Shown: positions 43,216-52,673 of the stretch, piece after piece
How positions within the stretch are numbered: the stretch's first letter is position 1
Layout: every line of letters begins with the position of its first letter
Assembly: GCA_033558025.1 (NCBI GenBank)
Contig: JAUCEF010000009.1
Span: 2,790,001 to 2,854,000, forward strand
From: Phytophthora sp. 'mugwort'
Taxonomy: Eukaryota; Oomycota; Peronosporomycetes; Peronosporales; Peronosporaceae
Reading direction: 5' to 3'
Length of the DNA stretch: 64,000 bases
Notes under the pieces: model-generated
Databases searched by the model: none
What the model was told of the DNA's origin: nothing
Seen by the model: only the letters and a program-made list of their open reading frames with translations
Made by a program: the position numbers and the translations under genes

Positions 43216-44679
43216 ATGCTAGCCGTGTCCAAGTTGCCGTCCGTCCTCCTGTCGCTCCGCCACGCTCGCGGCATCTCACAGCGAGTGCGTACGCTGCCCG
43301 ACAATGTATTTGCCGAGTTCTCGGCGCTTGCAGCCCGACACGGGGCCGTGAATTTGGGGCAGGGCTTCCCGTCCTTCCAGACGCCACAGTTCGTCAAACA
43401 AGCGGCCATCGACGCCATCACAGACGGTAACAACCAGTACACGAGACCTGGAGGCCACGTCAGCTACGTCGAGACGTTGGCTGAGATGTACTCACCCCTT
43501 TTGAACCGCGAGCTGGACCCCATGACGGAGATCGTGACGTTCAACGGCGCCCAGGAGGGGATCGCGGCCATCATGGCGGCGCTGCTTGAGCCAGGGGACG
43601 AAGTGCTTACTTTCGAGCCTTATTTCGATGCGTACGTGACAGTCTCGCAGCTGCACGGCGTCAAGTCGGCGGGTGTTCCCTTCCGCTTCGATCCGGCTAA
43701 GCGCGCCGCCTTCTTGAGCGAGGACTCACACGTGGACGCGCGCTTTACATCCCGCGATTTCCAGGCAGATCTAGAGAAACTGGAGGCCTCGCTGACCCCC
43801 AAGACTAAGATGCTCGTACTCAACACGCCGCACAACCCCACGGGCAAAGTCTTTTCCAAGGACGAGCTGGCGCAACTCGCACAGGTACTGGAGCGTCATC
43901 CGGATGTGATCGTGTTGGCTGATGAGGTATACGAGTTCATGACGTACGACGGACTCACCCACGAGCGTATTGCAGGATTGCCCGGGTTCTTTAACCGTAC
44001 GATCTCGCTCTTCAGTGCTGGCAAGACCTTCTCATGCACGGGATGGCGCACGGGTTACGCGGTGGGGCCGGCACACCTAGTAGGAGGTGTCACAAAGGCA
44101 CACAGCACGGTGCCGTTCTGCGGCACGACGCCGTTCGAGGTGGCGCTAGCGTCAGCTTTCCGCGAGGCCAAACACAATGGCTACTACGACGAGCTGAGGG
44201 AGACACTGCAGGTAAATACAAGTATCTCTTTCAGTGATAGTGTACACTAACATTTACATACTGTAGACCAAACGCAACCGGCTGTGTGACGCACTCCAGG
44301 CATACAACTGGCGTCCCATTGTTCCAGAAGGCGGCTATTTCGTGTGCTGCAACGTGGAAGGTCTGCCGTTCTACGACGAGTTTCGTGGCATCAAGATCAC
44401 ACCAGACACCCGCAAGAACGTACGTTCATCCTTGTGACCCTTTGTCGGTGTGGAGTGAGGCTCATGAGGTTGTTATTCTTGTGACGTCTGCAGGAGTTCC
44501 CGGACTACCAGTTCGCCTACAAGCTGGTAAAGGCTGGCCACCTCGCAGTGATTCCGACGTCGCCCTTCTTTAGTTGCCCAGAGAACCGCCTGGCTCCAGG
44601 TGTTGTGCGTCTTGCCTTCTGCAAGGACGACAAGACGCTCGACGATTCCATTCGCGTCATCGAATCCCTCAAGAACTAG
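43216..44679 (+). CDS. Kynurenine/glutamine aminotransferase, PLP class I/II
   Basis: Three exons: 43216-44211, 44267-44419 and 44494-44679, with introns of 55 and 74 bases, phase 0, GT-AG. The product is 444 residues. The first 30 residues (MLAVSKLPSVLLSLRHARGI, rich in Ser, Leu and Arg) look like a mitochondrial presequence. Fold-type I landmarks: VNLGQGFPSFQTP, NQYTRPGGH, LNTPHNPTGKVF, LADEVYEF, and SAGKTFSCTGWRTGY, whose Lys forms the Schiff base with PLP. These match the kynurenine aminotransferase/glutamine transaminase K group (KYAT1/KYAT3). That group transaminates kynurenine, glutamine and cysteine conjugates with 2-oxo acids. The exact substrate is inference. It is convergent with the helicase gene, with a 73-base gap. 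Confidence 0.9.
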
Positions 44680-44752
44680 ACGCTGTGACAGCTCCTAAAG
44701 ACCAACTTAGATCCCGAATCTGTAAGTTTCACAAGCCATCGTTTTTCCAACC

Positions 44753-47700
44753 TCAAGGCCGCACATTTTGCTGAACATGTCTTCGAATCGTCTCTGCGGT
44801 AGTCTCCGAAATCCACGGCAGCATCCGTCTCCAATGCATCTCGTTGAACTTGAGTACAGGCACCTGCGTCGCCGTAAAGTTCTTAAAGCGGAAACTCAGG
44901 GACAGCGCACTGTCCAGCGACAAAGGCGGGATCGTTCGGAAAAACGCGAGTCGCGACGCAAAATTCGCATCGAGTCCTCTCTCACCGCCACCACTAAAAT
45001 CTAAACGGCACAGACTCGGAGATGGCAATTCATAGCCTTCGACAAGTTCCTGATGGGCGAATTGCTGGAGTTGGGTGCACAACAAGTCGATGCGAGGCTG
45101 AACAAGGACTGCAACGGTCGGAAGCTGCTTTAATCGGAGTACCTCAGGTGGGTTATCCCCATCGTTAACGACCGCTATGATGATCTTCTTGTGCATCGCG
45201 AGCAACGTTCCGATTCGTCTACTCTTGACCACGTTTTGGGCTGGGGAAGCAACAGCCAACTCGTGCAGTTGTTGACCTGTCAGGAAGAGCACTGCCGTGC
45301 GTACACTTAGCAGAGCATCCGCCTCTAACGAATCCTCCGTGGCCACAGTACAACCAGCGTGTTTCGTTGCGAGAAAAGCAGGAAAATCACTTGAGCTGGC
45401 GAAGGCTGAGCTTACGAACATCACCCACTTCGCTAAATGGTTCTGGGATGATCCAGGCTTCGTCAGATCGATGGCGGACGCCATCAATCGTTGAGTAACT
45501 TGAGGACCACATTCGCTACTCCTCGTCGATCCCAAAAGACTGAACGATGGAGCAGCGACTTCGTTCTCATGTGTCTTCTCCCTGGAAGTAGGAGCTGCAG
45601 TCTGGTCATTGCTCGATGGATGTTGAGGTTGTTGCGCTAGGGTTTGCAAGAGCTTTGCTTGTCGACGTTCTTCCAACTTCTTTAAAGCTTTCAAACGGTT
45701 TGTCTCGACCTTCTTGTGCAGTTCATCGCTGGTATCCTGAGTCTGAGTCACCGGATGTTCAGTCAACGTCGCTGACATGCCTGAGTCATTTGACCATCGT
45801 TGGGGCTTACTTGGAGTCGTCGAACCAGTGATGGTAGTGCGACGGAGCGGTGTACCGCCACCAAGCAAATTAAAGCTAGGCACGGGCATCTCAGAGCCCA
45901 CAGTGCCACCTTCCTCGTCTTCGTTTACTCCTTCTTGGACAGTTTGAAGTTTTTTCGTCGTACCAAGCAAGTGGAAACTGGGCGAAGGTTCAGGTTCCGT
46001 AGCGCTATCGTCTCCATCTGACTCGGTCACAATAGCTGAAGTCGCTGCATCTTCAGTCACCCGAGAACATGAGCGAGCTCTTGGCGATGGGGTCTCTATC
46101 TCATTCGACCCATTATGAAGCTCATTCAGACAAGCCCGAATAATTCCATTCGAGGGAAGTGCCCCCAACTGCCTCCCACCTCGGCGGAGAAGCAGGGGGG
46201 AACTCTGCGATTCAAACAATGATCGGGCATAGATCGCTCGCATATTCGGACTGGATTTCTTCCGCTTCTTCTTCGAGCTGTTGTAATTCGTGTCTTCAGG
46301 GGACACAACCGACTGGGAATACAATAACTGGGACGAATCGTTGATAAAAGAGTCATCCACTGCATCATGATCATCGTCTCCATAGTCTTCCTCCTCGTCA
46401 TCATTTGATCCACCGCGAACGTCTGCCGTATCATCAATATACGCAGCCGCTAAAACTCGAGACGTCTCTCGTCTCCTCTTGGACCGTCTGATGCGCTTTT
46501 GCCATGGTGAAGTCGATGCTGGGAATCCCCCAATTGTTCCTGGCTGGGAAAACATTTGTGATTGCGAGGCCTCATACTTTCGTTTTAATCTCCGGAAGGT
46601 CTTGAACTTTTTCTTTTCTCCTGCAGACGACGGGGAAGTCAACAAATGACTGGGAGATGAAATTCTCATTGTAGGTGTAGGAAGTGACGGTGGTTGGAGC
46701 GATCGCGTCTTGGCTGTTGGGGACGTTTTGTGATGTTCAGGGAGATTGACCGGCGCTGTGGAGTTGCGATGTAGCGGGCAGTATGCTAGGAATAAAGTGC
46801 CACATCCATTGTCTCCGCTATTTGGAGGATCTACTTGATCCATTCGATAGTGAGCGAAGGCAGCACAACTGACATGAAAGGCAGCTAGACATCGCGTGTG
46901 TGCACATTGGATGATCCCATTTCCTTTTCGCGAGCGACACAAGGAGCAGTCGAGCGTTTTCCGGTCTGGATCCAGTCTGTTTAATTCACCAAGAACAAGC
47001 ATATCATCGTCTGTCTGTTCCACTCGAAATTCTGGGATCCATAAGAAGCATTGAATGTGCACCCACTGACCGCATGTCGTTCTTTTAAATGCGCCATCAC
47101 GATGTGGACAAAGCTGGCAGCGCAGGTTGCTAGGCTTTGCTCCGTTTCTAGCAGTGTGTGCGTCCGTGCAGACGTCGCAGAACCAGTTGTCACTAGGCAC
47201 AATGCGGATCCCGTAGCAAAATTGATGTACTGCCACATTGCATCCATCGCAAAACACGATCGGATCATCGTCATAAGACTCGCTGTCAAGACAAACGGAG
47301 CAGCAATGATCTTCCTCTTGCGCTGGTTCAGCCTCCTTTCGTTGACTCAGAACTGTTTGTTGCTCAACACCACTATCCGTAGTTGCAGGATGCTTCGATG
47401 ACGGCGCTTCTCGATTTCCACTTTCTTCGCGTATCGCGACGGCGTCGTGGTCCGCCGTCTTTGTAAGATCAATGATGCGTACGGTTGCGTCAGGACTACA
47501 CACCAACTCGTTCTTGACTGGCTTCACCTCGAGCGCTTTATCAACTTCATCACCATTAATGCCGTCTTCGACTGGTTGAAACCCTGCAACTAGGGGAGCT
47601 GTTGTTGTCAATTCAGGCGATGAACTTGGTTTAATTGGCGTGACTATAGCTTCAGCATTAAGAGGAGGAAGGTGCGCAAAGGAAAGCCCTGACGTTTCCT

Positions 47701-50700
47701 CCTCAGCCTGATCTTCATCTTCTAATTTTGCCTTAGGTTCATCTCCAGCATTCACAGCATTTGTATCTGGAGGAAGCAAAGCAAACAAAAGCCCAGAAGG
47801 ATCTTCATCTCCAAGCTGTGATTCCTCGTCCTTCTCGTGCAGTTTGGCTTTTAAAGCTGGCACAAGAAGTTCAGACTGTAAGAGATTAGCACACTGTGTT
47901 TGATCCAACGGATTGCCATCAGTTTCATCCTCATCAAACTGCAATTGCCGCGTACTGCGATGTCGAGGAACGACTCGAGGCTCATGTGCACATTCCGTAT
48001 TGTTGTTTGGTTCAATAGATTTCTGCTGGCTGCAGACAGTCTTGCACGCGCTGGAAGGAAAAGGAGGAGAGTCGGATGTAAGAGTCGAAGACAGCATTGC
48101 CGACATTTGCTGAGACTTGTCTTCGTCGTTGACATTTTTCAAGTTAGCGGACTGATTGTCAGATATACCCGGTAAATCTTCCGTCACCTGTGCTTCCGCG
48201 CCAACTGCCACATTATCACGCGACAAAGTTGATGGTTTCGATGGCGATACCAGCCGAGGAAGTTCTTGAGTGTTGAAAGTTATTTTCTGCCTTTTTACTG
48301 TGGATGGTGTCACTTGTTCGTCTTCTTGCCGACGTTTACTGTTCTCCTTGGGCTGCTCGTCCACGTCCACAGCAGAGGCAAACTGCGTTGCCGAGTCGAT
48401 AAATTGTGGACTGAAGTGCATGTCGAACGTATTCACCGACTCGTTCACAGCACTAAAGGATTCGCCACATTTTCCGTTGTCATCGAGTTCATTAGGAGTA
48501 TTGCGTTGTCGCCATGGAGATCCAATTTCGCTGTCAGTGTCTGCATCATCTGTACTCACTCTCATTCTACGGTGCTTTCTATCGGATCCCCTAGAATCGA
48601 CTTCCTTTGTAGACTCCAGAAGTGCCAGATTGCTGGAGTCTGCAGCGCCAGTCTCATCCGCGTTGTCATCATAGTTATCATCGTAATCTGCTGATTCTAT
48701 CTCGAGAACTTCCTCGAGACCGTGTATTTTCCGCACTAAACCCTGCAACATCAGCGAGCGAGCAGAATACCCCACTCGAGTACTCACGCCTTTCCGTACT
48801 AAGCTACGCGGTTGACGTCGAAGCAGATGTGCCCGATTCGCGACAATTGGATACAGCTTATTCCTCGAGCTTGACGCGAAGTTTGGCGGGAAGTACTTCA
48901 TCAGTGCCACAGCTCGTTCAGCGTCACTAAGTTGCCACAGATCAGGATCAAGAGAAGCCGCCGCAGTTTTACCACCCACCTGGGAGGCGCGAAACGTTGG
49001 AATCTTCATCTCCAGTTCTTTCAACTCAGGGCAAATTCCAGTAGGTAACATACGAGGGCACTTGGAATACGTGAACCTGCTTTTAAACGTAGTGAGTGCG
49101 CGGCTCACAGTCTTGGCAGCGGATGCGCTCCGTGCCAGCTTCTTCTGCTCATCGCCTTCTGTCACTAAAATGACGACGCGGCCCACGCGCTTGCGCCCAG
49201 TTCTGCCCATGCGTTGAATCATTCTCACAGGGGACGTGAGTGCATCGAATGAGACGATGAGATCAACTTCACCAATATCCAACCCTTCCTCTGCAATACA
49301 CGTTGCCACGAGTACATTAAACTCGCCCAGTCGAAACCTGCGCACGATTTCTTGTTGCACCTTCTGGGACTGTCCTTTGTTCTCTTTGGCTTTCCCAGAC
49401 GCACCTTGACCAATAAATGGCTGTACATTCAGGAGAGGTGCAAGTGGACGCAATAGCCCGACGATCTCCAAGACGCTGGCTCGATACTGCGTAAAAACAA
49501 TCGCGCGAGTGCTGGATCCACCTGCCGCATGACGCTGAAAATGTTCTAGTAATACTTCTCGAAGTTTAACCAGCTTCGGATGGCTAGCGATATTGGTCGA
49601 GCTGTTGGCTCCGGATGTCATCGCTAGACTTAACTCAAGCGACTGGAACTCCGACGACTGCAGCATCTCTTTCTTGGTCCATGACATTTTGCCTTTCTTC
49701 CGCTCTTCCCCCCAATTCATAATCTGATCACGAAAGCTGCTGAGTCCGTGGCCTGTCAACAAGCTCTTGGCATGCAGCAAGCCCACTAGAAGAGCTAAAT
49801 CACTTTCAGCACTCCGATTTGAAGCGTAGCTGGGGCTCTTACGAAATTTCTCGCGAGCTTGCAGAACATACCAGCTCGTAAGTCTCTCCGGATCGCTGTA
49901 CTGAATAATCTGCCCCCGAACAAGTCGTTGTACGATTGGTGTGAAGCACTTGAGAAACTGCGTCTTCACCTCCATAATTTGTTCCCCCAAATGACAGACT
50001 ATCACTTCCTCCCGACGTGCGTGTGTATACTTTTTCACATCCGGATCATCCGCCGAGCGACTTTCGATATGAGAAATACGCAGATTCGTCACGACATCCT
50101 GGATCACGTCAAACTTGGCTCCAGGCGTGGCCGACAGCGCTAGAACTCGGAAAAAGGGCGTCTTTGCTTCAATCTCCTGCACCACACAGCAGTACGCGTA
50201 GTTACCCGTGGCACGATGGGCCTCATCCACAACAATGCATACAAACTTTTCTGCAGCACATACTCCTCGTCGTAAGTCATTTTGCAAGCTCTGTGGCGTA
50301 CAAAAGAAGACGCGCCTTGAGTTCCACAGCACGCGACGCATTGTTGGAGGGACATTGCCCTGCAGCTCGGCAGTGTCGGACAGCGGGATGCCCATAATCT
50401 CGTGACAAGCTTTAATCTGCTGAGCCACCAGAGGTTTTGTAGGCGCCATGAACACGATCTTTCCAGTCGGGAACCACCGGTAGAAATTGTACATGACCAC
50501 AGCAGCCACTAGCGTCTTTCCCAGTCCCGTTGGCAGTGACACAAGTGTATTGTGGTACAAAGCTTTCTCTGCAATTGTCAGTTGATAATCTCGAATCGAG
50601 TAGTTGGTCGGGTACACGAAATGCTGCGCGGCCTCGTAGTCGATCTGGGGAAAGTTCGACCGTGCTACAATGTCCAGATACCTCGTCTGGGCCTGTGTAT

Positions 50701-51253
50701 CTTCTCCTACTGCCTGTCGAGGTCTCTGCACTGGTGATGAAGCCGGTCTTCTAGCTGTAGCAGCCCCGGAGCGCCTCGACGTGAAGACAAGCGCTGGAGA
50801 GCTGCTCCGCATCGTCTGCTGTGAGAATCTCACGGGTTGCTGCCTGTCTCGAGCAGCAAATGATGACGGCTCGGAGCGGACGTCCTGACGCTCGTCCTGC
50901 TGCGATGGCGGCACCGCTACAGGCGACGACGTCCCGTCAAAAGAAAGCCGGGCCTGCACCGTCTTCCTCCCTGCTGAAGCTCCTGTAGCTGTAGTTTGTA
51001 TTGGTGTCTGGTAGATTTGACCTCGTGGTGTGGAACACACTTGACACGTCTTTCTCGACGCCTCGTTCTGCAGTGTACACGACTTGCAGCTCCATGTTGC
51101 AGAAGAGGTGGAGGCGTCTGTAGCTATTGTCGCAGTCGCTCGAGCTGTAGACTGGTGCAGAGTCCGTTCCTGGTGGTCATGAGCCTGCAGGTGACGCGTC
51201 TCCAGCGCTGCGATCTCCGACAGCAACGCGTCGTCCCATTCATCCTCCTCCAT
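44753..51253 (-). CDS. FANCM-type helicase with RanBP2 finger and PHD-knuckle-PHD module
   Basis: A single 6.5-kb exon, 2,166 residues, ATG 51253, TGA 44753. Residues 54-77 form a RanBP2 zinc finger (W..CX2C, Asn63, C70, C73). Residues 215-720 form a superfamily 2 helicase: PTGLGKT (241-247), VVDEAHRATGNYAY (342-354), LALSATPG, FTQYRASV, then MIQRMGRTGRKRVGRVV. These are characteristic of the FANCM/Mph1/Hef branch. About 1317-1365 is a PHD finger (CCSVCLDSES..FCDGCNVAVHQFCYG), followed by a zinc knuckle and a second extended PHD to CPLH near 1495, as in BRPF/JADE proteins. Residues about 1941-2030 resemble an ERCC4-type nuclease core lacking catalytic residues. About 2085-2160 resembles tandem helix-hairpin-helix. 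FANCM remodels stalled forks and scaffolds crosslink repair. The PHD insertion is not part of the family as I know it. Confidence 0.85.
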   Translation of the reverse strand: MEEDEWDDALLSEIAALETRHLQAHDHQERTLHQSTARATATIATDASTSSATWSCKSCTLQNEASRKTCQVCSTPRGQIYQTPIQTTATGASAGRKTVQARLSFDGTSSPVAVPPSQQDERQDVRSEPSSFAARDRQQPVRFSQQTMRSSSPALVFTSRRSGAATARRPASSPVQRPRQAVGEDTQAQTRYLDIVARSNFPQIDYEAAQHFVYPTNYSIRDYQLTIAEKALYHNTLVSLPTGLGKTLVAAVVMYNFYRWFPTGKIVFMAPTKPLVAQQIKACHEIMGIPLSDTAELQGNVPPTMRRVLWNSRRVFFCTPQSLQNDLRRGVCAAEKFVCIVVDEAHRATGNYAYCCVVQEIEAKTPFFRVLALSATPGAKFDVIQDVVTNLRISHIESRSADDPDVKKYTHARREEVIVCHLGEQIMEVKTQFLKCFTPIVQRLVRGQIIQYSDPERLTSWYVLQAREKFRKSPSYASNRSAESDLALLVGLLHAKSLLTGHGLSSFRDQIMNWGEERKKGKMSWTKKEMLQSSEFQSLELSLAMTSGANSSTNIASHPKLVKLREVLLEHFQRHAAGGSSTRAIVFTQYRASVLEIVGLLRPLAPLLNVQPFIGQGASGKAKENKGQSQKVQQEIVRRFRLGEFNVLVATCIAEEGLDIGEVDLIVSFDALTSPVRMIQRMGRTGRKRVGRVVILVTEGDEQKKLARSASAAKTVSRALTTFKSRFTYSKCPRMLPTGICPELKELEMKIPTFRASQVGGKTAAASLDPDLWQLSDAERAVALMKYFPPNFASSSRNKLYPIVANRAHLLRRQPRSLVRKGVSTRVGYSARSLMLQGLVRKIHGLEEVLEIESADYDDNYDDNADETGAADSSNLALLESTKEVDSRGSDRKHRRMRVSTDDADTDSEIGSPWRQRNTPNELDDNGKCGESFSAVNESVNTFDMHFSPQFIDSATQFASAVDVDEQPKENSKRRQEDEQVTPSTVKRQKITFNTQELPRLVSPSKPSTLSRDNVAVGAEAQVTEDLPGISDNQSANLKNVNDEDKSQQMSAMLSSTLTSDSPPFPSSACKTVCSQQKSIEPNNNTECAHEPRVVPRHRSTRQLQFDEDETDGNPLDQTQCANLLQSELLVPALKAKLHEKDEESQLGDEDPSGLLFALLPPDTNAVNAGDEPKAKLEDEDQAEEETSGLSFAHLPPLNAEAIVTPIKPSSSPELTTTAPLVAGFQPVEDGINGDEVDKALEVKPVKNELVCSPDATVRIIDLTKTADHDAVAIREESGNREAPSSKHPATTDSGVEQQTVLSQRKEAEPAQEEDHCCSVCLDSESYDDDPIVFCDGCNVAVHQFCYGIRIVPSDNWFCDVCTDAHTARNGAKPSNLRCQLCPHRDGAFKRTTCGQWVHIQCFLWIPEFRVEQTDDDMLVLGELNRLDPDRKTLDCSLCRSRKGNGIIQCAHTRCLAAFHVSCAAFAHYRMDQVDPPNSGDNGCGTLFLAYCPLHRNSTAPVNLPEHHKTSPTAKTRSLQPPSLPTPTMRISSPSHLLTSPSSAGEKKKFKTFRRLKRKYEASQSQMFSQPGTIGGFPASTSPWQKRIRRSKRRRETSRVLAAAYIDDTADVRGGSNDDEEEDYGDDDHDAVDDSFINDSSQLLYSQSVVSPEDTNYNSSKKKRKKSSPNMRAIYARSLFESQSSPLLLRRGGRQLGALPSNGIIRACLNELHNGSNEIETPSPRARSCSRVTEDAATSAIVTESDGDDSATEPEPSPSFHLLGTTKKLQTVQEGVNEDEEGGTVGSEMPVPSFNLLGGGTPLRRTTITGSTTPSKPQRWSNDSGMSATLTEHPVTQTQDTSDELHKKVETNRLKALKKLEERRQAKLLQTLAQQPQHPSSNDQTAAPTSREKTHENEVAAPSFSLLGSTRSSECGPQVTQRLMASAIDLTKPGSSQNHLAKWVMFVSSAFASSSDFPAFLATKHAGCTVATEDSLEADALLSVRTAVLFLTGQQLHELAVASPAQNVVKSRRIGTLLAMHKKIIIAVVNDGDNPPEVLRLKQLPTVAVLVQPRIDLLCTQLQQFAHQELVEGYELPSPSLCRLDFSGGGERGLDANFASRLAFFRTIPPLSLDSALSLSFRFKNFTATQVPVLKFNEMHWRRMLPWISETTAETIRRHVQQNVRP

Positions 51254-51393
51254 CCTCGGGCAAGTCTTGTCCTGTTAATGTCTCGTCCTGTTAATGAGAA
51301 TGAAGGTCGTCTAGTTTGTTGCAGTTCCATTTATAGCCAATCAACACCATGAATAATAGCTATTGTAACTAATTCCTCGTCCCGACACCGACC
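51254..51393. promoter_or_regulatory. Bidirectional promoter between helicase and ELMO genes
   Basis: 140 bases serve two divergent genes. On the minus strand CTTCATTCTCATT (about 51294-51306) resembles the oomycete initiator for the helicase gene. On the plus strand AGCCAATCAAC (about 51337-51347) contains a CCAAT box for the ELMO gene. The word TCCTGTTAATG occurs twice, about 16 bases apart, at about 51272-51298. Confidence 0.45.
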
Positions 51394-52602
51394 ATGGCCG
51401 AGTGCGGCGTCTTGTGCCGCTACTTCTTCCAGCAGATGCTGCTCGAGGGCGACGACGCGCGGCTGGAGGAGTTCGCGTCATCTCTACTGCTGTCATCGCA
51501 CCCCACTTTAGTCGAGTTACGTCGCAAATTTCCTTTTGAGGGCTCGTACCATTTCCGTCTGCAGGTTCCGCTGTCTGGATCTCCTGGCTACTGCTGGAGA
51601 GACCTGACGGACGAGAACCGAGCGCTCTCGGTTTCCAGTAATGGGGAGATCCGTGTGAAGGTGCTGCAGTTGATGCCCATAGACGAGGGAGACAAGCCCA
51701 GCAGGACGCCAGTCATCCAGGAAGATCTCGTGGACGTGCCCGAGGACCGACAGTTCCGCGCCTTCTTCCACTGGCAGAGTAAGCCCCAGAGCGAGGGCAA
51801 TGTCGGGTATCCCATGCCCATGCCCAAACCTCAGCAGACGCAACAGGATGTGGGTGGCGTACTGTTTGGCGTCAAGAAGGCGCTCGCCTCCAAGATGAAG
51901 GGCTCAGTCATGGCGCAGACGCTGCAGAAGCATTCGGCTCAGGTATGGGAGAAGGTCACAGCGGCCGCTGCAGGCGTCGGAGGAGGAACGGGCAATGCAC
52001 CACCAACGGCGATGACGTTGGTGCAGCTCGCCAAGCTGATTGGCGCGTTAAAGGCTCCTCTGCACGCTGGAAATCCCGAACACATTGACATGCTGCAGCG
52101 GCTGTGGACGTCCTGCTTCGACACGCAGCCGTTCGCAATGACGAGCTCCGAGTGGAACCGACTGGGGTTCCGGCATGGCGACCCCATGGGCGAGATGCAG
52201 TTCTTGCTGCCGCTGCAGTGTCTAGTGTTCTTCCACGAGGTGCACCGCACCGTGGCGCTGCCCATTCTGAACGATCAGAGCGGACCCGAGGCGTATTCGT
52301 ATGCGCTGGTGGGCACACAGCTCGCGTACATGCTGGCTGACATTCTGCAGCTGAGAGATGGTGGGTGCTTGGGCTCTGAACGTCCATTCTGGAGGCTCTT
52401 TGAGGACCCGATGGCCTTCTTCGAGCTCTACTGCGTTGCCTTCCGTGCATTTGACGCATCTTGGAAGCTGAACTCGACCAAATCGTCTGACATGAACTTT
52501 CACATCAAACACGCAGGGGAATTTGCGCAAGAATTACTTCGTCGCGACCCCGAGAGTGTGGCTAGTCTCGTCGAACACGCCTACCAATTGCAGAACTGGT
52601 AG
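51394..52602 (+). CDS. ELMO/CED-12 domain protein
   Basis: A single exon of 402 residues. The ELMO domain covers about residues 215-375: NPEHIDMLQRLWTSCFDT, then SSEWNRLGFRHGDPMGEMQF and LPLQCLVFFHEVH. This is the W/L-G-F-Q-x-x-D-P-x-x-D-F-R-G motif with Met-Gly-Glu in place of the Asp-Phe-Arg. The first 200 residues have no recognised domain. ELMO proteins act with Rac or Arf GTPases. ELMOD members are GAPs for Arl2/Arf and need an Arg in the motif; here that position is changed, so GAP activity is doubtful. It shares a short promoter region with the helicase gene and converges on the ITFG2-like gene with a 71-base gap. Confidence 0.75.
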   Translation: MAECGVLCRYFFQQMLLEGDDARLEEFASSLLLSSHPTLVELRRKFPFEGSYHFRLQVPLSGSPGYCWRDLTDENRALSVSSNGEIRVKVLQLMPIDEGDKPSRTPVIQEDLVDVPEDRQFRAFFHWQSKPQSEGNVGYPMPMPKPQQTQQDVGGVLFGVKKALASKMKGSVMAQTLQKHSAQVWEKVTAAAAGVGGGTGNAPPTAMTLVQLAKLIGALKAPLHAGNPEHIDMLQRLWTSCFDTQPFAMTSSEWNRLGFRHGDPMGEMQFLLPLQCLVFFHEVHRTVALPILNDQSGPEAYSYALVGTQLAYMLADILQLRDGGCLGSERPFWRLFEDPMAFFELYCVAFRAFDASWKLNSTKSSDMNFHIKHAGEFAQELLRRDPESVASLVEHAYQLQNW

Positions 52603-52673
52603 ACCCCACAGAATCTAATGGAACGACACCAGCACGCGCGATAAAATATGCAATTTCTACACATTGATGCCCT

